Assembly: GCA_009930125.1 (NCBI GenBank)
Contig: RZYZ01000032.1
Coordinates: forward strand, 1-13,944
DNA: 13,944 bases
DNA from: Clostridia bacterium
GTDB taxonomy: Bacteria > Bacillota > Clostridia > Clostridiales > Clostridiaceae
Reading direction: 5' to 3'
Shown here one piece after another: positions 7,541-13,300 of the stretch (position 1 is its first letter; each line of letters begins with the position of its first letter). Under the pieces are notes generated by a model. It did not search any database and was not told the DNA's origin. It saw nothing but the letters and a program-made list of their open reading frames with translations. Position numbers and translations under genes: made by a program.

Positions 7541-7679
7541 TGTGGATAAACCTGAAACACATTGAAAACAATGGATCATCACCGAATCAAACCTTGTGGA
7601 TGATTTTGAACTAATTTCTGGAGTTATCCACAATTGTCCACAGGAGATTTCAGCTGGAATTTTATCCACATGTGGACTA
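7541..7679. promoter_or_regulatory. DnaA-box cluster, dnaN side
   Basis: Perfect boxes are TGTGGATAA at 7541-7549 (minus orientation) and TTATCCACA at 7624-7632 and 7662-7670 (plus). One-mismatch boxes are TGTGGATGA at 7595-7603 (minus) and TTGTCCACA at 7634-7642 (plus). A two-mismatch box, TGTGGACTA at 7671-7679, abuts the 7662 box head to head. The box at 7541 stands next to the GC block and trios, so it is the likely anchor for loading DnaA on the unwinding element. Confidence 0.9.
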
Positions 7680-7703
7680 ACAGGGATTCTAACTCTTTGT
7701 TGA

Positions 7704-9053
7704 TTACTGGTTGTTGATCTTCTTTGTGATGATTTTTATGGCATTTGCCAGACTGTCATCTGTTTTCAGTGCAGCGGATATTTTTTCATATGCATGAATC
7801 ACAGTGGTATGATCACGACCTCCGAATTCATCTCCGATTTTAGGCAGACTCATGTCTGTAAGCTTTCTGGAAAGATACATGGCGATCTGTCTCGGATAGG
7901 ATATATTTCGGGTTCGTCTTTGTGATTTCAGTTCCTGAATGGATAAATTATAGTAATTCGCCACCACATCCTGAATGAGATCAATGGTTATGGCTTTGGT
8001 CTGGCTGGAGGAGATGATATCCTTCAGCGCTTCTGCTGCAAGATCCACCGTGATGTTCTTGTTGTTGGTCAGAGAAGAATAGGCCATGACTCTGATGAGT
8101 GCACCTTCCAGCTCTCTGATGTTGGATTTGATTTTCGTTGCAATATAGACCATGACATCGGAAGACACAACATATTTCTCTATTTCAGCTTTCTTCTTTA
8201 ATATGGCTATTCTTGTTTCAAAATCAGGAGCCTGAATATCAGCCTGCAGCCCCCATGCGAATCTTGTTCGCAGTCTGTCTTCTAATGTAGGAATCTCATT
8301 TGGTGGTCTATCACTGGATATGATAATCTGCTTTCTTGCTTCATATAATTCATTGAAGGTATGGAAGAATTCTTCCTGGGTACTTTCTTTTCCTGCAATG
8401 AACTGGATGTCATCCACAAGCAGCACATCTACATTTCTGTATTTATTTCTGAAGTCCAGATTCTTGTCATATCTGATGGAGTTGATCAGTTCGTTGGTGA
8501 ACTTTTCTGAAGACACATACACGACCTTCGCGCTGGGGTTATTGGCCTGTATGTGATGCCCTATGGCATGCATCAGATGCGTTTTACCAAGTCCTACTCC
8601 ACCGTAGAGAAACAGAGGATTGTAGGCATTGGCCGGTGATTCAGCGACAGCTACAGATGCCGCATGGGCAAATCGGTTGGAATTACCGATGACAAAGGAA
8701 TCAAAGGTATACTTTGAATTCAGCGATCCGAAAGAATCGTTACTGATCTTGGCCTGAGGTTTGATCTCTTTCATTTCATTTTTAGGCTCTTCCGCTTCGA
8801 GTTCTCCGACAACGCAGTCAACATCGATTTCCTGATTCAGTACATGCTTGATGGATTCCTTAAATAGGAGCTTATATCGCTGATTGATGATATCCAAGGT
8901 AAGTTCATTAGGAACACTAATCATAAATACCCCATTTCTTATACCGATCGGTTTCAATCCCAGAATCCATGTGTTGTAGCTGACCTCGGACATGATTTCG
9001 ACCTTCAGTATTTTGAGTACCTTTTCCCAGGTTTCATTTAGTTGGGTATCCAT
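7704..9053 (-). CDS. dnaA: Chromosomal replication initiator DnaA
   Basis: DnaA is the AAA+ initiator that binds the 9-mer boxes flanking its own gene, opens the origin and recruits the helicase. The 449-residue product has domain I (about 1-80, with the ETWEKVLKILK start), a short linker (about 83-110), and the AAA+ core with Walker A GGVGLGKT (151-158) and Walker B LLVDDIQF (211-218). It also has the NIRELEGALIRV sensor block (311-322) and domain IV with the box-binding signature GGRDHTTVIHA (411-421). The ATG at 9053 has AGGAGGAC upstream with good spacing. The long leader is full of DnaA boxes, which suggests autoregulation. The gene is transcribed away from the upstream origin segment and is followed by the unwinding element and dnaN. 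Confidence 0.99.
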   Translation of the reverse strand: MDTQLNETWEKVLKILKVEIMSEVSYNTWILGLKPIGIRNGVFMISVPNELTLDIINQRYKLLFKESIKHVLNQEIDVDCVVGELEAEEPKNEMKEIKPQAKISNDSFGSLNSKYTFDSFVIGNSNRFAHAASVAVAESPANAYNPLFLYGGVGLGKTHLMHAIGHHIQANNPSAKVVYVSSEKFTNELINSIRYDKNLDFRNKYRNVDVLLVDDIQFIAGKESTQEEFFHTFNELYEARKQIIISSDRPPNEIPTLEDRLRTRFAWGLQADIQAPDFETRIAILKKKAEIEKYVVSSDVMVYIATKIKSNIRELEGALIRVMAYSSLTNNKNITVDLAAEALKDIISSSQTKAITIDLIQDVVANYYNLSIQELKSQRRTRNISYPRQIAMYLSRKLTDMSLPKIGDEFGGRDHTTVIHAYEKISAALKTDDSLANAIKIITKKINNQ

Positions 9054-9173
9054 GAATTACGTCCTCCTAATAAAATAAATTTTCTGCTATAAAATAAAAA
9101 TTCCTGAATCAACAGGTAATTAACAGGTTATCTACAGTTTCTTTTTCTGTAAATGATGATTGGAACAGGTGTT

Positions 9174-9222
9174 GATAAATCGCAAAACGAGTCTGTTCAT
9201 AATGTTGGAAACTCGATTTATC
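9174..9222. repeat. Inverted repeat in the dnaA leader
   Basis: GATAAATCG (9174-9182) is the exact reverse complement of CGATTTATC (9214-9222). An overlapping pair, CGAGT (9188-9192) with ACTCG (9211-9215), allows an alternative 12-bp stem with a 7-nt bulge and an 18-nt loop. It lies in the probable 5' leader of dnaA, with one arm overlapping a degenerate DnaA box. No T-tract follows, so it is not a terminator. Function is unknown; a leader hairpin or a protein site are both possible. Confidence 0.5.
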
Positions 9223-9289
9223 GGACTTAATCACAGCATATCTATGTAAAATAGTCACATTGTTCGTATAGCGATATCCATTGTCTTTC

Positions 9290-9318
9290 TTGACAAAACG
9301 AAGATTAATGGGTATGTT
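9290..9318 (+). promoter_or_regulatory. Possible plus-strand promoter entering the origin
   Basis: A perfect -35 TTGACA (9290-9295) is followed after 17 bp by TATGTT (9313-9318), four matches to TATAAT. Transcription would start near 9325 and cross the dense DnaA boxes toward rpmH. It is weaker than the promoter at 9496-9524 and could be chance. Confidence 0.35.
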
Positions 9319-9408
9319 TATACATGTTAGGAACAGGTTATACACAGACTTATCCACAACTGTGGATAACAGGGTGATTTTGTGGCTAATTATCAACAGG
9401 TCCTTTAT

Positions 9409-9438
9409 ATAATAGCATATAGAAACAAGCTTGTTCAA
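9409..9438 (-). promoter_or_regulatory. Probable dnaA promoter
   Basis: On the minus strand -35 TTGAAC (9438-9433) and -10 TATTAT (9414-9409) are 18 bp apart, and TGC before the -10 makes it an extended -10. Transcription would begin near 9402, giving dnaA a leader of about 350 nt. A perfect 12-bp palindrome AACAAGCTTGTT (9424-9435) spans the -35/spacer boundary. A perfect DnaA box lies just upstream (9443-9451) and others just downstream, which fits DnaA autoregulation. Confidence 0.45.
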
Positions 9439-9495
9439 TAAGTTATCCACAATTACTAGTGCTAAATACAATGTTTGAACTTTTGCATTGATTTC

Positions 9496-9524
9496 TTGAC
9501 ACCTAGGGATACCATGAGTATAAT
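9496..9524 (+). promoter_or_regulatory. Consensus sigma-70/sigma-A promoter for rpmH
   Basis: TTGACA (9496-9501), a 17-bp spacer and TATAAT (9519-9524) match the vegetative consensus at every position. Start of transcription is expected near 9531, giving an ~80-nt leader before the rpmH ATG. It should drive strong, growth-linked expression of rpmH and, through read-through, rnpA-yidD-yidC-khpB. Confidence 0.9.
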
Positions 9525-9612
9525 AGTGTAGTAAAATCGAAGTATTGGGTTAAGTGCGCAGTTTTTGAGCTTTTAAGCTAATATGAATAATTGATATGAA
9601 GGGGGTGTCAAC

Positions 9613-9747
9613 ATGTGGATGACATTTCAGCCTAAGAAGAAGCAGGGTAAGAAAGAGCACGGCTTCAGAAAGAGAATGGCTACTAAAAATGGTAGAAACG
9701 TTCTTAAGAGAAGAAGAGCTAAAGGAAGAAAAAGATTATCAGCATAA
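9613..9747 (+). CDS. rpmH: 50S ribosomal protein L34
   Basis: L34 is a small, very basic protein of the large ribosomal subunit. The 44-residue product begins MWMTFQPKKKQ, continues with HGFRKRMATKNGRNVLKRRR and ends AKGRKRLSA, which is the complete family pattern at its normal length. Clostridial L34 proteins share the hydrophobic residue at position 2 and Met3, in place of the MKRT start of other phyla. The ATG at 9613 has GGGGGTG 5 nt upstream. Arginine codons are all AGA. The gene is driven by a consensus promoter and is followed by a hairpin that may limit transcription into rnpA. Confidence 0.98.
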   Translation: MWMTFQPKKKQGKKEHGFRKRMATKNGRNVLKRRRAKGRKRLSA

Positions 9748-9770
9748 GGTCGCTTAAATGTGGCCTTTTT
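9746..9770 (+). terminator. Possible attenuator between rpmH and rnpA
   Basis: AAGGTCGC (9746-9753) pairs with GTGGCCTT (9760-9767) through eight pairs including two G-U wobbles, around a TTAAAT loop. A short T run follows (to 9770), then CTG. The stem begins inside the rpmH stop codon. This resembles a weak intrinsic terminator and would let rpmH be made in excess over rnpA. The brief U tract suggests partial termination. Confidence 0.5.
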
Positions 9771-9797
9771 CTGTAATTGTCGGAAAGGATTTTCTCC

Positions 9798-10175
9798 ATG
9801 AAACATGAAAAACTTAGAAAGAACTCTGAATTTCATCTAGTCTATAGGAGAGGTAGATCTTTTGCCAACAATCTTTTGGTTTTGTATGTGTTTAAAAACA
9901 GAAAGAACCATATTAATGGAGTACCTTTTAATAGAATCGGTATTTCAGTGAGTAAGAAAGTCGGAAAGAGCGTAGTCAGGAGTCGGGTTAAAAGATTGAT
10001 CAGTGAATCATATCGATTAAATAAAGATCGTTATCAGGAAGGATATGATTTTATTATCATTGCCAGGGTATCAAGTCATGACAAGAGTTATTCCGAAATT
10101 GAGAAAGCGCTGATTCACGTCTTCAAAAAGGCGGGTTTAGTAAATGATGAAAAAAATACTGTTAAAATCAATTAG
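9798..10175 (+). CDS. rnpA: Ribonuclease P protein component
   Basis: RnpA binds the catalytic RNase P RNA and helps cut 5' leaders from pre-tRNAs. The 125-residue product starts MKHEKLRKNSEFHLVYRRG and has the family cores NRIGISVSKKVGKSVVRSRVKRLISESYR (about 45-73) and YDFIIIAR (83-90). The RNR motif reads R61-S62-R63, with Ser in place of the usual Asn. I start it at the ATG at 9798, with AAAGGA 8 nt upstream, instead of an in-frame TTG at 9777 that would add seven residues and lacks a good site. It is 50 bp after rpmH and its 3' end overlaps yidD by 32 nt. The C-terminal tail past residue 113 is polar and unconserved. Confidence 0.95.
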   Translation: MKHEKLRKNSEFHLVYRRGRSFANNLLVLYVFKNRKNHINGVPFNRIGISVSKKVGKSVVRSRVKRLISESYRLNKDRYQEGYDFIIIARVSSHDKSYSEIEKALIHVFKKAGLVNDEKNTVKIN

Positions 10176-10359
10176 ATTCTACAGAAAGTATATCTCACCC
10201 AACAAGCCTCCAAGCTGCAGGTTCACACCGACATGTTCTGTCTACGCCATAGATGCGGTAGAAAAGTACGGTGCACTGAAGGGAGGCTATATGGCTATCA
10301 GAAGAATTTTCAGATGCCATCCGTTATATAAGGGAAGTCTGTATGATCCGGTAGAATAA
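10144..10359 (+). CDS. yidD: Membrane protein insertion efficiency factor YidD
   Basis: YidD is a small membrane-associated protein that assists insertion of inner-membrane proteins with YidC. The 71-residue product has the family hallmarks: an amphipathic start ILLKSIRFYRKYISP, three conserved cysteines (Cys25, Cys31, Cys58) in SCRFTPTCSVYA and FRCHP, and the ending YKGSLYDPV. The start at 10144 lies inside rnpA, a 32-nt overlap seen in many bacteria. A second ATG follows at once (10147), so the exact first residue is uncertain. An AAGGCGGG stretch 8-15 nt upstream may act as ribosome site. yidC follows after 19 bp. Confidence 0.95.
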   Translation: MMKKILLKSIRFYRKYISPNKPPSCRFTPTCSVYAIDAVEKYGALKGGYMAIRRIFRCHPLYKGSLYDPVE

Positions 10360-10378
10360 AACTTGGAGGTAAAAAGGA

Positions 10379-11071
10379 TTGTCTCAATTAAATCAACTGT
10401 TTATCTGGATATTTGAGCAGTTAAAATCAGTAGTAGAACTTTTTGTAGCAGATCCAGGCAATCAGTGGGGTCTTACAATTGTGCTATTTACAATACTGTT
10501 CAATATACTAATGTTACCTATAAATCTTTCTCAGATGAAAACCATGAGGAAGCAGCAGGCACTTCAGCCGGAAGTGGCTAAGATTCAGGCGAAGTACAAA
10601 AATGATCCTCAGAAGCTGCAGGAAATGCAGATGAAGCTTTATAAGGAAAACGGAGTAAACATGTTTGGCGGATGTCTTCCCCTTCTGATTACATATCCGA
10701 TTTTCATCGCGATGTTCAGTGTGTTCAGACAGCTGGCGGCAGATGGCAGACTAACCGGTTTCGGTTTCACGCCGATCATCCCTGATTTGTCTGCGAACCA
10801 TAATATTATCTTATCCGCATTATCTGTTGGAACCATGTTGCTTTCAACATATGTTTCCACTCTTAAGACAAAAGGACAGAATAATCCTGCTGCTGCTTCA
10901 GCAAACAAGATGCAGTACATGATGGCAGCATTATTCGGCTGGATTACCTACACATCGAACTCTGCACTTGGTTTATACTGGGTTACAGGAAATACCTTCA
11001 GACTAATACAGGGATTGATCCTTAATGCAGTTGATAAGAAGAAAAGCGAGACTGTTGTAAAAGAGAAGTAA
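10379..11071 (+). CDS. yidC: Membrane protein insertase YidC (Oxa1/SpoIIIJ family)
   Basis: YidC inserts and folds proteins in the cytoplasmic membrane, alone or with SecYEG. The 230-residue product is of the short Gram-positive type. It has a hydrophobic segment near 31-50, a charged cytoplasmic hairpin (about 51-92, KTMRKQQALQPEVAKIQAKYKNDPQKLQEM), the conserved GVNMFGGCLPLLITYPIF (92-109), further membrane segments near 143-160 and 180-214, and a basic C-terminal tail. No lipobox cysteine is visible at the N-terminus. The conserved groove arginine of the first core helix is replaced by Asn42 (see findings). Translation starts at TTG (10379), 8 nt after a strong GGAGGT; the next in-frame Met (45) lies within the first helix, so TTG is the real start. 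khpB follows 33 bp later. Confidence 0.95.
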   Translation: MSQLNQLFIWIFEQLKSVVELFVADPGNQWGLTIVLFTILFNILMLPINLSQMKTMRKQQALQPEVAKIQAKYKNDPQKLQEMQMKLYKENGVNMFGGCLPLLITYPIFIAMFSVFRQLAADGRLTGFGFTPIIPDLSANHNIILSALSVGTMLLSTYVSTLKTKGQNNPAAASANKMQYMMAALFGWITYTSNSALGLYWVTGNTFRLIQGLILNAVDKKKSETVVKEK

Positions 11072-11104
11072 TTGGTATTTGTTGCCAAGTAAGGTGGTAT
11101 TGAA

Positions 11105-11737
11105 ATGAATAGTATGCAATTTTCAGGCAAAAACGTAGAAGAAGCTATTGCAAATGCTCTCAGAGAGCTGAATGTGACAGAAGATAAAATTACATATGAA
11201 GTAATTGAGGAAGGTACTAAAGGGTTACTTGGACTAATCGGTACCAAACCTGCAATCATTGAAGTGACCATGAAGCCTGTTGAACGAGACCTTAAGGTAG
11301 AGGCAACCAGGTTTCTGGCAGGAATCTTTGAAAATATGGATATTACCGCTGAAATGGATGCAGAACTTGAAGATAATATGCTTAAGATTGATATTTCCGG
11401 ACCAAAGATGGGTCTTGTCATCGGATATCGAGGAGAAACACTTGATTCACTGCAGTATCTGACCAGTCTTGTTGTCAACAAGAAACGTGAAGGAGAATAT
11501 GTAAGAGTTATTCTTGACACGGAAGGATACCGTAAAAAGAGAGAAGAGACATTGGAAAGACTGGCTGAGAAGACAGCCTATAAAGTCAAGAAATACAGAC
11601 GATCCATGAAGCTTGAACCGATGAATCCTTATGAAAGAAGAATCATCCATTCCAAGCTGCAGAAGATTGAAGGCATTGCTACACATAGTGTTGGTGACGA
11701 GCCATTCAGAAGAGTTGTTATAGAACTGGATAAGTAA
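11105..11737 (+). CDS. khpB: RNA-binding protein KhpB (Jag/EloR)
   Basis: KhpB (Jag) is a cytoplasmic RNA-binding protein that, with KhpA, affects cell elongation and division in Gram-positive bacteria. The 210-residue product shows the Jag_N domain (about 4-57, with FSGKNVEEAIANAL and the KGLLGLIG turn), a KH domain whose GxxG loop is GYRG (107-110) in VIGYRGETLDSLQYL, and a C-terminal R3H domain with Arg178-xxx-His182 in ERRIIHSKL and the ending SVGDEPFRRVVIE. The ATG at 11105 has AAGGTGG 7 nt upstream. Its place after yidC is standard. The linker between Jag_N and KH is short and acidic (about 62-92). A strong terminator follows four bases after the stop codon. Confidence 0.96.
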   Translation: MNSMQFSGKNVEEAIANALRELNVTEDKITYEVIEEGTKGLLGLIGTKPAIIEVTMKPVERDLKVEATRFLAGIFENMDITAEMDAELEDNMLKIDISGPKMGLVIGYRGETLDSLQYLTSLVVNKKREGEYVRVILDTEGYRKKREETLERLAEKTAYKVKKYRRSMKLEPMNPYERRIIHSKLQKIEGIATHSVGDEPFRRVVIELDK

Positions 11738-11741
11738 AAGT

Positions 11742-11768
11742 AAGCCTGAGTCAGTCTCAGGCTTTTTT
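11742..11768 (+). terminator. Intrinsic terminator after khpB
   Basis: AAGCCTGAG (11742-11750) and CTCAGGCTT (11756-11764) form a perfect 9-bp stem around a 5-nt loop, with six T at 11763-11768. It ends the rpmH-to-khpB unit. The T run is part of a further palindrome, TTTTTTGTACAAAAAA (11763-11778). Confidence 0.95.
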
Positions 11769-11834
11769 GTACAAAAAAACACAGGTATCGGACGAATAGT
11801 TAAAATATTGAAAAGCACACCGATAATAAACTAC

Positions 11835-11863
11835 TTGAATTCTAACAGGAATAACTATATTAT
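11835..11863 (+). promoter_or_regulatory. Probable promoter for mnmE-mnmG
   Basis: TTGAAT (11835-11840), a 17-bp spacer and TATTAT (11858-11863) give a good vegetative promoter, four and five of six matches. Expected start is near 11870, leaving a leader of about 49 nt. Since a strong terminator stands just upstream, mnmE needs its own promoter, which supports this call. Confidence 0.65.
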
Positions 11864-11918
11864 TTATTAGATAATGTTGCCCTGTCAGAAAATTGCCTGA
11901 TGGCAGTGAGGAGGACCC

Positions 11919-13289
11919 ATGAGAGAATATGAAACCATTGCTGCAATCTCTACAGCTTTAGGAGAAAGCGGTGTTTCCATAATTAAGTTATCTGGTGATA
12001 GATCGAAGGAGATTACAGCAAAGATATTTAAGCAAAAGAGCAATAAAGATTTCCTTGATGCCAAACCATGGACCATCGGCTATGGACACGTGGTGGATAG
12101 CATCTCAGGTGAAATCATCGACGAGGTCCTTGTAAGCTATTTTAAGGGGCCTAGAAGCTTCACCGCAGAAGATGTGGTTGAAATCAGCTGCCATGGCGGA
12201 CGCGTTGCCACAGAGTCTGTATTGAGCGCAGTATTTCAGGCAGGAGCCAGACCAGCTGAGCCGGGAGAATTCACCAAAAGAGCTTTTCTGAATGGAAGAA
12301 TCGACCTGTCCCAGGCGGAAGCAGTCATTGACATCATCCACGCTAAAACAGAGCTTTCCATGAAGTCTGCCCTCAGTCAGAGCGGAGGTAAATTATCTCA
12401 GGAAATCACCGATCTGCGTAATCAGATTCTGAATCTGCTTGCATTCATCGAAGTCACTGTGGATTTTCCGGAAGAGGATCTGGAGTTCACCACAGGACAG
12501 GAAGTCAGTGAAAAGCTCCGTGGAATGCTTCTGAAAGTATCGGATCTGATTCGGACATCGGAGGAAGGAAAGATTCTGAGAGATGGCTTGAGTATAGCCA
12601 TCATCGGGAAACCGAATGTAGGAAAGAGTTCCCTGCTGAATGCGTTATTGAGAGAAAACCGTGCCATTGTGACGGATATACCCGGTACTACAAGAGACAT
12701 TATTGAAGAGTACCTGAATATCGACGGAATTCCCATCAAGATTACGGATACAGCGGGTATACGTGAAACAGAAGATATTGTGGAGCGAATCGGTGTGGAT
12801 CGATCCAAAGGAAAGATAGATGAAGCCGATCTTATTGTCTTCGTTCTGGACAGTTCCAGACCGCTGGATCAGGAAGATAAAGATATAATTAAATATATAG
12901 ATAATAGAAAAAGTATAACACTCATTAATAAGGTGGATCTTCAGGAGAAAATGGATCTTCAAGGACTGGATCTGGGAGAAACCATTGGTGTATCGGCTCT
13001 GAACGGATATGGAATAAATGAGCTGAAGAAGAGGATCAAGGATCTGTTCTTTCATGGCAGCATCGAAGTAAATGATCTGATGGTGACAAACAGAAGACAT
13101 AAAGAAGCGCTTCTGCGAGCTTATGAAAAGATGTCTGCGGCCAAAAATGCCATAGACCAGGGCATTTCCCTGGATCTGGCGGCTATTGACCTGAATGCGG
13201 CATGGAACTATTTTGGAGAAATAACAGGAGATACCCTATCAGAAGATTTAGTGGATAAAATATTCAGTGACTTCTGTATCGGGAAATAG
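11919..13289 (+). CDS. mnmE: tRNA modification GTPase MnmE (TrmE)
   Basis: MnmE, with MnmG, installs the (carboxymethyl)aminomethyl group on wobble U34 of certain tRNAs. The 456-residue product has the N-terminal folate-binding domain (starting MREYETIAAISTALGESGVSIIKLSG), the helical domain, and an inserted Ras-like G domain: G1 GKPNVGKS (230-237), G2 Thr257-Thr258 in PGTTRD, G3 DTAG (277-280), G4 NKVD (337-340). It ends with the C-terminal FCIGK motif, whose Cys453 is the conserved catalytic-site cysteine. Length is normal. The ATG at 11919 has GAGGAGG 5 nt upstream. It has its own likely promoter and precedes mnmG by 11 bp. A short AT-rich patch near 12875-12925 uses ATA and AAT codons unlike the rest. 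Confidence 0.98.
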   Translation: MREYETIAAISTALGESGVSIIKLSGDRSKEITAKIFKQKSNKDFLDAKPWTIGYGHVVDSISGEIIDEVLVSYFKGPRSFTAEDVVEISCHGGRVATESVLSAVFQAGARPAEPGEFTKRAFLNGRIDLSQAEAVIDIIHAKTELSMKSALSQSGGKLSQEITDLRNQILNLLAFIEVTVDFPEEDLEFTTGQEVSEKLRGMLLKVSDLIRTSEEGKILRDGLSIAIIGKPNVGKSSLLNALLRENRAIVTDIPGTTRDIIEEYLNIDGIPIKITDTAGIRETEDIVERIGVDRSKGKIDEADLIVFVLDSSRPLDQEDKDIIKYIDNRKSITLINKVDLQEKMDLQGLDLGETIGVSALNGYGINELKKRIKDLFFHGSIEVNDLMVTNRRHKEALLRAYEKMSAAKNAIDQGISLDLAAIDLNAAWNYFGEITGDTLSEDLVDKIFSDFCIGK

Positions 13290-13300
13290 AGGTGAATAAA

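Larger units (their letters stand above)
7403..7703. other. oriC: oriC segment between dnaA and dnaN
   Basis: This 301-bp gap carries no credible gene. From the dnaA side it holds a cluster of DnaA boxes (7541-7679), a GC block GGCCCGG (7529-7535), seven DnaA-trios (7508-7528), an AT-rich stretch (about 7483-7527) and a 37-bp dyad (7445-7481), then the dnaN ribosome site. In Bacillus subtilis the corresponding gap (incC) is where DnaA opens the duplex. The order box / GC block / trios / AT-rich DNA is the same here, so this is the most likely site of strand opening. Confidence 0.9.
9128..9451. promoter_or_regulatory. DnaA-box cluster, rpmH side
   Basis: Perfect boxes (TTATNCACA) are at 9338-9346, 9350-9358 and 9443-9451 (plus) and TGTGGATAA at 9361-9369 (minus). 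One-mismatch boxes are TTATCTACA 9128-9136, TTAATCACA 9228-9236 and TTATCAACA 9390-9398 (plus), and TGTTGATAA 9170-9178 and TGTGGCTAA 9381-9389 (minus). The core 9338-9398 packs five boxes within 61 bp. The boxes flank the predicted dnaA promoter, so they may serve both origin assembly and dnaA repression. Confidence 0.9.
9054..9612. other. oriC: oriC segment between dnaA and rpmH
   Basis: This 559-bp gap has no credible gene; the one longer open frame (9109-9471) starts at TTG and is made of DnaA boxes. It contains the dnaA ribosome site and an AT-rich stretch (about 9069-9104), a bulged inverted repeat (9174-9222), DnaA boxes (9128-9451), five AACAGGT copies plus one AACAGGG, a probable minus-strand dnaA promoter and a consensus plus-strand promoter for rpmH. 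It matches the upstream half (incA/incB) of a bipartite Firmicutes origin. Confidence 0.88.

Noticed and set aside
7439..7669. 76-codon open frame on the minus strand between dnaA and dnaN
   Set aside because: It starts at GTG within a DnaA box, and its run of Leu and Tyr is just the trio repeat translated.
9109..9471. 120-codon open frame on the minus strand upstream of dnaA
   Set aside because: It starts at TTG without a ribosome site, is built from DnaA boxes and non-coding origin sequence, and resembles no family.
9777..9797. Upstream TTG start for rnpA adding seven residues
   Set aside because: The ATG at 9798 has a suitable AAAGGA site and gives the family-typical MKxxxLxKNxEF start.
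11786..11825. TATCGG/CCGATA 6-bp inverted repeat before mnmE
   Set aside because: Short arms with a 28-bp spacer; expected by chance in AT-rich intergenic DNA.
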